Assembly (NCBI GenBank): GCA_945865745.1
Contig: CAMBFP010000031.1
Location: 1 to 10,798, forward strand
Length of the DNA stretch: 10,798 nucleotides
Direction: 5' to 3'
Source: Rhizobium sp. Q54
GTDB taxonomy: Bacteria > Pseudomonadota > Alphaproteobacteria > Rickettsiales > UBA1997
Of the stretch, positions 6,287 through 10,798 are shown one piece after another. How positions within the stretch are numbered: the stretch's first letter is position 1; each line of letters starts with the position of its first letter. The translations under genes were made by a program, and so were the position numbers. The notes under the pieces were generated by a model, which had not been told where the DNA came from, made no database searches, and saw nothing but the letters and a program-made list of their open reading frames with translations.

Positions 6287-7334
6287 AGAAAAATATATTA
6301 TCGGCACCTTGTTTTTGGCGATCTTTTGTGGCTTGTTTTACCTAATCAAATCGGCGCTTACGCCTTTTATTTGTTCGTTGGTAGTTGCTTATTTTCTCGA
6401 TCCTTTGGTCGATTACTTAATCAATAAATACAAGCTTGCGCGCCTTACTTCCACCGCGCTTATTCTTGGCTTATTTCTTTCGATTTTTATTGGCGCCAGC
6501 GCGATTTTGTTGCCGATAATTTACGCTCAAACCGCCGAGTTAATCAATGCCTTGCCGAAATATTTGCAAATTATCACGCAAAATTTTTATCCACAAATTG
6601 TATCCGTGCTTAATGGCTTTGGAATAAGGCTCGACAGTGACTTTGCTCACTTGGTTAGTGGAGAAAAATTCAACTCTTATTTTCTTGGTTTATCTCAAGA
6701 TTTTTTTAGCAGAGCACTGAGCTCTTCGGCTACTTTTATTAATATTTTATCGCTGATTTTTATCATGCCGATCTTGGTTTTTTACCTACTAAAAGATTGG
6801 GATATTTTGATGCAAAAAATTTATGAATTATTGCCCAGAGGGATCGCTGGAACAACAAAACAAATCGCAAAAGAGATTGATAAGACTTTAGCCGGCTACG
6901 TTCGCGGGCAGTTTCATGTGTGCCTGATTCTTGCTGCGTTTTATTCTGTTTCGCTAAGTTTTGCTGGGCTAAATTTTGGTTTTTTAATTGGTTTTTTAAC
7001 CGGCATGTTTGCTTTTATGCCTTATATCGGAATGCTTTTTGGCACTAGTGCCGCAATCATTATTGCTCTCTTTCAATGGGGATTTGATTTTGCCAATCTC
7101 GCTCCTGTCGTGATAATTTTTCTTGTTGCGCAATTGATTGAATCAAATTTTCTCACGCCAAAATTAATCGGGAATAAAATCGACTTACATCCCGTTTGGA
7201 TAATTTTTGGATTATTTCTATTCGGTGCCTTGTTTGGTTTTTTTGGAGTATTGCTTGCCGTGCCACTCACCGCGATATGTGGCGTGATCATTAAATATTT
7301 TGCGCTGCAATATAAAAAGAAATTCGTGCTCTAA
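6276..7334 (+). CDS. AI-2E family transporter (PerM-like permease)
   Basis: The 352-residue inner-membrane protein has hydrophobic segments at about 8-45 (a pair), 58-85, 153-172, 214-262 (several), 272-290 and 306-345, matching the usual eight-helix AI-2E/UPF0118 plan. There is a hydrophilic stretch at about 90-145. Family motifs are visible: SLVVAYFLDPLVDYL (34-48), GYVRGQ (207-212), FAFMPYIGMLFG (245-256), ESNFLTPKLIGNKIDLHP (289-306) and GFFGVLLAVP (321-330). Members export varied solutes, with autoinducer-2, sodium/proton exchange and small metabolites reported for different ones; the substrate cannot be read from sequence. It begins inside the DUF2066 gene and its stop abuts the next ATG with no gap. 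In gammaproteobacteria perM is often followed by hda; that gene is absent here. Confidence 0.92.
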   Translation: MQTREKYIIGTLFLAIFCGLFYLIKSALTPFICSLVVAYFLDPLVDYLINKYKLARLTSTALILGLFLSIFIGASAILLPIIYAQTAELINALPKYLQIITQNFYPQIVSVLNGFGIRLDSDFAHLVSGEKFNSYFLGLSQDFFSRALSSSATFINILSLIFIMPILVFYLLKDWDILMQKIYELLPRGIAGTTKQIAKEIDKTLAGYVRGQFHVCLILAAFYSVSLSFAGLNFGFLIGFLTGMFAFMPYIGMLFGTSAAIIIALFQWGFDFANLAPVVIIFLVAQLIESNFLTPKLIGNKIDLHPVWIIFGLFLFGALFGFFGVLLAVPLTAICGVIIKYFALQYKKKFVL

Positions 7335-7523
7335 ATGAAAAAAAAGATATTCACTTTGGACGATTTTATTGGCGAGGAAGTCGGTAGAATAATTGGCCCA
7401 AAATCAAAAATTTCTGATTTTTCTGAAATAAAAGTTTCGGCGATTGATCCTAGAATACGTAAGGAAGTCGAAGGACGAATACAAAATATCAGGCATAATT
7501 TAAACAAATTAAAACAACTCTAA
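7335..7523 (+). CDS. Small unknown protein between the AI-2E permease and dapD
   Basis: This 62-residue product is not recognised. It starts at the base after the permease stop and ends 2 bases before dapD, so its packing matches a real operon member. The N-terminal half (DDFIGEEVGRIIGPKSKISDF, residues 9-29) has no signal peptide or membrane segment. The C-terminal half (IDPRIRKEVEGRI and onward, about 37-62) is a basic, probably helical stretch with regularly spaced Ile/Leu residues that could bind a partner or nucleic acid. There is no Shine-Dalgarno, so translation would rely on coupling. Composition is similar to its neighbours. It could be a lineage-specific protein or a remnant. Confidence 0.6.
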   Translation: MKKKIFTLDDFIGEEVGRIIGPKSKISDFSEIKVSAIDPRIRKEVEGRIQNIRHNLNKLKQL

Positions 7524-7525
7524 AT

Positions 7526-8332
7526 ATGGTAAAAAATCTTGAGCAAATCATCGAAAATTCTTTTGAAAAAAGAGCAGAAATTAATCTGCAAACCAAAGGC
7601 GAGGTGCGCGATGCGGTCAATGATACAATGGCTTTGCTCGATGCTGGAAAAATTAGAATTTGCGAAAATATCGGCGAATCTTGGCAGGTAAATCAATGGA
7701 TGAAAAAAGCGATTCTGCTTTCATTCCGCCTCAACGATAATTCTTTGGTTGGCGGTGGTTACTTCGACAAAGTTCCGTTGAAATTTGCTAATTGGAGCGA
7801 AGAAGATTTTCGTCGTGCTGGCTTTCGTGCTTTGCCCGGAGCTGTTGTGCGTCACTCAGCATTCATCGAGAAAAATGTTGTGCTAATGCCGTCATTCGTA
7901 AATCTTGGCGCTTACGTTGCAGAAGGAACAATGGTTGATACTTGGGCAACGGTAGGATCTTGTGCGCAGATCGGAAAAAATTGTCACATCTCTGGCGGCG
8001 CCGGAATTGGCGGCGTTCTTGAGCCGCTTCAAGCCAATCCAGTAATCATCGAAGATAATTGTTTTATCGGTGCGCGCTCAGAAATTGCTGAAGGTGTAAT
8101 TGTCGAAAAAGGCGCAGTGATTTCGATGGGAGTTTACATCGGAGCTTCAACAAAAATTATTGATCGCGAAAGTGGAGAAATTTTCTACGGACGCGTTCCT
8201 GCTTACTCCGTCGTGGTTCCGGGAAATATTCAAACTAAGAATAATCTTTCGCTTTACGCTGCAATAATCGTCAAAAAAGTTGACGAAAAAACTCGTTCAA
8301 AAACTTCAATTAACGAGTTGTTAAGAGATTGA
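7526..8332 (+). CDS. dapD: 2,3,4,5-tetrahydropyridine-2,6-dicarboxylate N-succinyltransferase DapD
   Basis: DapD transfers succinyl from succinyl-CoA to tetrahydrodipicolinate in the succinylase branch of diaminopimelate/lysine synthesis, supplying peptidoglycan and protein. The 268 residues cover the full family length (E. coli 274). The N-terminal helical domain has LEQIIENSFEKRAEI (5-19) and QWMKKAILLSFRLND (57-71), then YFDKVPLKF (79-87). A left-handed parallel beta-helix of hexapeptide repeats follows (about 100-230), with VRHSAFIEKNVVLMPSFVN, GAYVAEGTMVDTWATVGSCA (128-147), GGAGIGGVLEPLQANP (157-172), IIEDNCFIGARSE (174-186) and ISMGVYIG (199-206). The C-terminus YAAIIVKKVDEKTRSKTSINELLR is also typical. 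It starts 2 bases after a small unknown gene and ends 4 bases before a membrane-protein gene, inside the pyrD operon. Confidence 0.97.
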   Translation: MVKNLEQIIENSFEKRAEINLQTKGEVRDAVNDTMALLDAGKIRICENIGESWQVNQWMKKAILLSFRLNDNSLVGGGYFDKVPLKFANWSEEDFRRAGFRALPGAVVRHSAFIEKNVVLMPSFVNLGAYVAEGTMVDTWATVGSCAQIGKNCHISGGAGIGGVLEPLQANPVIIEDNCFIGARSEIAEGVIVEKGAVISMGVYIGASTKIIDRESGEIFYGRVPAYSVVVPGNIQTKNNLSLYAAIIVKKVDEKTRSKTSINELLRD

Positions 8333-8336
8333 TTAG

Positions 8337-8879
8337 ATGCAGCTCGACGCAAAATTTTTCACCATCCTTGTTTTTGTCGCTATCAATTTCTTCATTCTTT
8401 TTATTGTTAAGACCCGCACCACTCTTGTTATTGGGGTCATTATCACGCATCTAATTGCGGTCTTGTTTTTCAGTTTGTCGATCGCGAATTATGACGCTTT
8501 TAAAGAAATTACCTTGGCCCTGATTCTTTATTCGATGGTGATTTTGTTTCTGATTTCCAACTACGGAACGATTGTTGTTAGTGGCGAAGATATTCGAAAA
8601 TCAAGGCGTCACATTTTTTTAAACGGAGTAATTTGCGTAATTGCCGCCGCAGTTTTTTTGCTACTAATCACCGTGGTAAAAAATGTCGGCGATTTGCATG
8701 ATTTGCCAGTGATCATGCAAGAGCAGGAGGCTAAAATTCCCGACTATGATTCAATGAAAAAAGCGCGGATGCGCGATAAGTTGTTGGATAATTTTTTACT
8801 CAAGCGCTCTTCGGATGTAATTCTAATCATAGTCGCCGCGAGCACTACATTACTGCTTTTATCAAGGAAAGAAAAATGA
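8337..8879 (+). CDS. Five-helix membrane protein, possibly NuoJ-like
   Basis: The 180-residue protein has hydrophobic segments at about 7-24, 28-49, 57-74, 95-114 and 159-176, with a polar loop (115-158) rich in charged residues before the last helix. This spacing and length resemble NuoJ, the complex I membrane subunit, and related Mrp/hydrogenase antiporter subunits. LALILYSMVILFLI in helix 3 and the final DNFLLKRSSDVILIIVAAS helix recall that family. No diagnostic motif is present, so the link is tentative and the protein may simply be unknown. A genuine nuoJ would normally sit in a nuo cluster, which is not visible here. It starts 4 bases after dapD with a weak AAGAGA upstream. Its stop overlaps the pyrD start by 4 bases (ATGA). 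Confidence 0.65.
   Translation: MQLDAKFFTILVFVAINFFILFIVKTRTTLVIGVIITHLIAVLFFSLSIANYDAFKEITLALILYSMVILFLISNYGTIVVSGEDIRKSRRHIFLNGVICVIAAAVFLLLITVVKNVGDLHDLPVIMQEQEAKIPDYDSMKKARMRDKLLDNFLLKRSSDVILIIVAASTTLLLLSRKEK
8864..8870 (+). promoter_or_regulatory. Ribosome binding site of pyrD
   Basis: AAGGAAA lies about 6 bases before the pyrD ATG at 8876, inside the end of the upstream membrane-protein gene. It is one of the few clear Shine-Dalgarno sequences in the window and, with the ATGA overlap, fixes the pyrD start. Confidence 0.6.
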
Positions 8880-9955
8880 GTATTTACCAAATTCTTCGCC
8901 CATTAATTTTTAAAATTGATCCAGAAATTGCGCATAATTTAGCGATCGATTTCCTAAAATTTTGTCCAAAAACCGCGACACTTTTTTCAGTTAAACGCGA
9001 TTACGATAATCTTCGAACTAATCTTTGGGATCTTGATTTTTCTAGTCCGATCGGCATGGCGGCGGGCTTTGATAAGAATGCCGAAGTTGCTGCAACATTA
9101 GAAAAATTTGGTTTTGGATTTATTGAATGCGGAACGGTTACGCCTCTCGCGCAAGTTGGAAACGAGCGCCCAAGAATTTTTCGTCTCGCCGAAGATCGAG
9201 CGATCGTCAATCGCTTAGGATTTAATAATTTAGGCGCGGAAGTTTTTGAGCAAAATTTACCGAAAATTTCTGTGCCACTCGGCATCAATATTGGCAAGAA
9301 TAAAGACACCAAAGAATCTCTCCAAGACTATCTTTGGCTCTTGGAAAGATTTTACCAAAAAGCTTCTTACATCACGGTGAATATTTCTTCGCCAAACACC
9401 AAAAATTTACGTGATTTGCAGAATGAAAATCAGCTCGATTTATTTCTGAGTGAGATCTTAAGAAAAAAAAATGAGCTAAAAAATTTACACAAAAAAAATA
9501 CGCCAATATTGCTTAAGGTCGCTCCAGACCTAAGCGAATCTGAACAAGAAAAAATCGCCGCGACTGTCGTTAAAAATAAAATCGATGGCATAATTATAAG
9601 TAACACCACGATTGATCGCGATCTAAACTTAAAAAGTAAAAATGCTGTTGAAGCTGGCGGATTAAGCGGCGCGCCACTATTTAAAAAATCCAATGACGCT
9701 TTAAAAAATTTCTACAAATTCACCGAAGGTAAAATTCCGCTAATCGGAGTCGGTGGAATTTCTTCCGCCGCTGATGCTTACGAAAAAATCAAATGTGGCG
9801 CTTCTCTTGTTCAAATCTATTCCGCCTTTATTTACCAAGGCTTCGGACTGGTCGAAGAAATTAAAAAAGAATTGAGCAAAAAAATTTCTGACGATGGTTT
9901 TAAAAATATTTCTGAAGCGATTGGGTCAAATTTTAACGCTGCCGCAAGACTTTAA
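8876..9955 (+). CDS. pyrD: Dihydroorotate dehydrogenase (quinone), class 2
   Basis: PyrD oxidises dihydroorotate to orotate using FMN and passes electrons to membrane quinone, the fourth step of pyrimidine synthesis. The 359 residues include the N-terminal amphipathic membrane-binding segment (MSIYQILRPLIF, then IDPEIAHNLAIDFLKF), which marks the class 2 enzyme. FMN and substrate blocks follow: SPIGMAAGFDKNAE (57-70, with Lys66), GFIECGTVTPLAQVGNERPR (81-100), RLGFNNLG (113-120), GINIGKNK (136-143), and NISSPNT (169-175), where Ser172 is the class 2 catalytic base. Then come LLKVAPDL (212-219), ISNTT (241-245), EAGGLSGAPLF (259-269), GVGGISSAADA (291-301) and QIYSAFIYQG (313-322). It is the last gene of the 5228-9955 operon and is probably translated by coupling plus its own Shine-Dalgarno. 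Confidence 0.97.
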   Translation: MSIYQILRPLIFKIDPEIAHNLAIDFLKFCPKTATLFSVKRDYDNLRTNLWDLDFSSPIGMAAGFDKNAEVAATLEKFGFGFIECGTVTPLAQVGNERPRIFRLAEDRAIVNRLGFNNLGAEVFEQNLPKISVPLGINIGKNKDTKESLQDYLWLLERFYQKASYITVNISSPNTKNLRDLQNENQLDLFLSEILRKKNELKNLHKKNTPILLKVAPDLSESEQEKIAATVVKNKIDGIIISNTTIDRDLNLKSKNAVEAGGLSGAPLFKKSNDALKNFYKFTEGKIPLIGVGGISSAADAYEKIKCGASLVQIYSAFIYQGFGLVEEIKKELSKKISDDGFKNISEAIGSNFNAAARL

Positions 9956-10085
9956 AAAGCGACAGACATTCGCGCGAGCCAATGGCTGATCCGCCAGAGA
10001 TTTGACATTGAAAAGCTGGTGGCTATGGTGCCCGCCTTGTTGCTACATCCGTAGATCCAGCTGCACAAATCAATAAATAAAAAAT
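9956..10085. other. Spacer with GC-rich core before the DEAD-box helicase gene
   Basis: A hand count gives about 55% G+C over roughly 9957-10066, well above the AT-rich genes on both sides. Short stems are possible: GGTGG with CCGCC (G-U wobble) across about 10018-10036, CTAC with GTAG at about 10043-10054, and CCAG with CTGG. There is no T-run terminator. The last 20 bases before the helicase ATG turn abruptly AT-rich. One + frame, 10012-10080, reads a 22-residue tail ending LVATSVDPAAQINK and TAA. The segment could be a gene remnant, a helicase mRNA leader or a small RNA; none can be shown. Confidence 0.4.
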
Positions 10086-10798
10086 ATGACAAACTTAGCA
10101 AAGTTTAGAGACCTCGGCCTTTCCGAGATGATGCTTAATTCTCTTCACAAAAAAGGTTTTGAAGAGCCTACTCCGATTCAAGCTAGAACCATCCCATTCC
10201 TACTCGAAAATAAAAAAGATCTTATTGGCAAAGCGCAGACTGGAACCGGCAAAACCGCCGCCTTTGGAATTCCAATTATTGAAAATATCGTTCCTGATTC
10301 AAAGAAAGTTCAGGCGATTATTTTGGTGCCGACGCGTGAATTAGCGATCCAAGTTACTGAGGAATTAAGTTCGTTTGCTGAAGAGCAAAAGACTCGCATT
10401 ATTGCGGTTTACGGTGGTCAACCGATTGAGCGTCAAATCTCGCGCTTACAGCGCGGAGTTGATATTGTTGTTGGTACTCCAGGAAGAATTATTGACCATT
10501 TGCAGCGTCGCACTCTCGACCTTTCTCATGTAAAATACGTCGTTCTTGATGAAGCTGATGAAATGTTAAACATGGGTTTTGTCGATGATATCGAATCAAT
10601 CCTCAAAGCTGCGCCTAAACAACGTCGTACAGTTCTATTTTCAGCAACAATGCCTGCTCACATTGAGCGCCTTGCGAAGAATTACATGGTTGATTACGAA
10701 TTGATCGCAGTCGCTGTAGATCAATCTAGCCGTGACAATATTCAGCAAATTTACTTCGAAGTTTCGCAGTCAGATAAATTCGAATCACTTTTCAGAAT
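10086..10798 (+). CDS. DEAD-box ATP-dependent RNA helicase, 3' end outside window
   Basis: The frame is open from the ATG to the end of the window: 237 complete codons plus 2 bases. It covers the first RecA-like domain and the start of the linker. Visible motifs are the Q motif region GFEEPTPIQ (24-32, Gln32), Walker A motif I AQTGTGKT (50-57), Ia PTREL (82-86), GG (110-111), Ib TPGR (131-134), motif II DEAD (155-158) and motif III SAT (186-188). The general style (LAKFRDLGL, PAHIERLAKNYM) resembles DeaD/CsdA or RhlE-type enzymes, which remodel RNA in ribosome assembly and cold adaptation. The second domain and C-terminal extension needed to tell them apart are missing. It lies 130 bases after pyrD and has no Shine-Dalgarno. 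Confidence 0.95.
   Translation, partial: MTNLAKFRDLGLSEMMLNSLHKKGFEEPTPIQARTIPFLLENKKDLIGKAQTGTGKTAAFGIPIIENIVPDSKKVQAIILVPTRELAIQVTEELSSFAEEQKTRIIAVYGGQPIERQISRLQRGVDIVVGTPGRIIDHLQRRTLDLSHVKYVVLDEADEMLNMGFVDDIESILKAAPKQRRTVLFSATMPAHIERLAKNYMVDYELIAVAVDQSSRDNIQQIYFEVSQSDKFESLFR

Noticed and set aside
9956..10054. Readthrough extension of pyrD past its TAA
   Set aside because: PyrD already ends at normal length and the 32 codons after the stop have no PyrD similarity.
1..10798. CRISPR array, transposase, phage or toxin-antitoxin module
   Set aside because: No regularly spaced repeats, transposase motifs, terminal inverted repeats with target duplications, or paired small toxin/antitoxin genes were seen.

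Overview
The window is a densely packed, AT-rich bacterial chromosome segment of ordinary housekeeping genes. There is no sign of phage, plasmid, insertion sequence or CRISPR array. The pyruvate dehydrogenase E2 tail, UbiE, the quinone-dependent PyrD, an outer-membrane barrel protein and a purM / DUF2066 / AI-2E permease neighbourhood point to a Gram-negative proteobacterium. AT richness, minimal spacing, sparse Shine-Dalgarno sequences and the style of the proteins suggest an alphaproteobacterium, perhaps Rickettsiales-like. That assignment is inference. Unlike Rickettsia itself, this organism keeps de novo purine (purM), pyrimidine (pyrD) and diaminopimelate (dapD) genes.

Layout. Bases 1-171 are the C-terminus of a dihydrolipoamide acyltransferase on the + strand. 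Two unrecognised envelope genes follow: a small single-pass protein (235-549) and a signal-peptide beta-barrel candidate (583-1377). A tRNA-Thr(GGT) with encoded CCA (1380-1454, minus) sits between that barrel gene and ubiE (1458-2195, minus), with 2-3 bases on each side. ubiE and queA (2194-3282, +) are head to head and their start codons share the tetramer CATG. On the minus strand, purM (4167-5138) is followed, with an ATGA overlap, by an open frame (3352-4170) that encodes only the C-terminal quarter of isoleucyl-tRNA synthetase. A short AT-rich spacer with nested 7-base repeats separates purM from a tight + strand operon: DUF2066 periplasmic protein, AI-2E/PerM permease, an unknown 62-residue protein, dapD, a NuoJ-like five-helix membrane protein and pyrD (5228-9955). 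A 130-base spacer with an unusually GC-rich core precedes a DEAD-box RNA helicase (10086 onward) that runs off the end.

How the genes fit together. Most act separately in basic metabolism: lysine/cell-wall precursor (DapD), pyrimidines (PyrD), purines (PurM), quinone (UbiE), and tRNA supply or modification (tRNA-Thr, QueA). PyrD passes electrons to quinone, and UbiE helps make quinone. The most unusual item is the stand-alone IleRS C-terminal domain coupled to purM. It has a good Shine-Dalgarno, no internal stops and family-typical conserved residues, so it is either a recent remnant or a retained domain protein. I did not find a clearly new multi-gene system.
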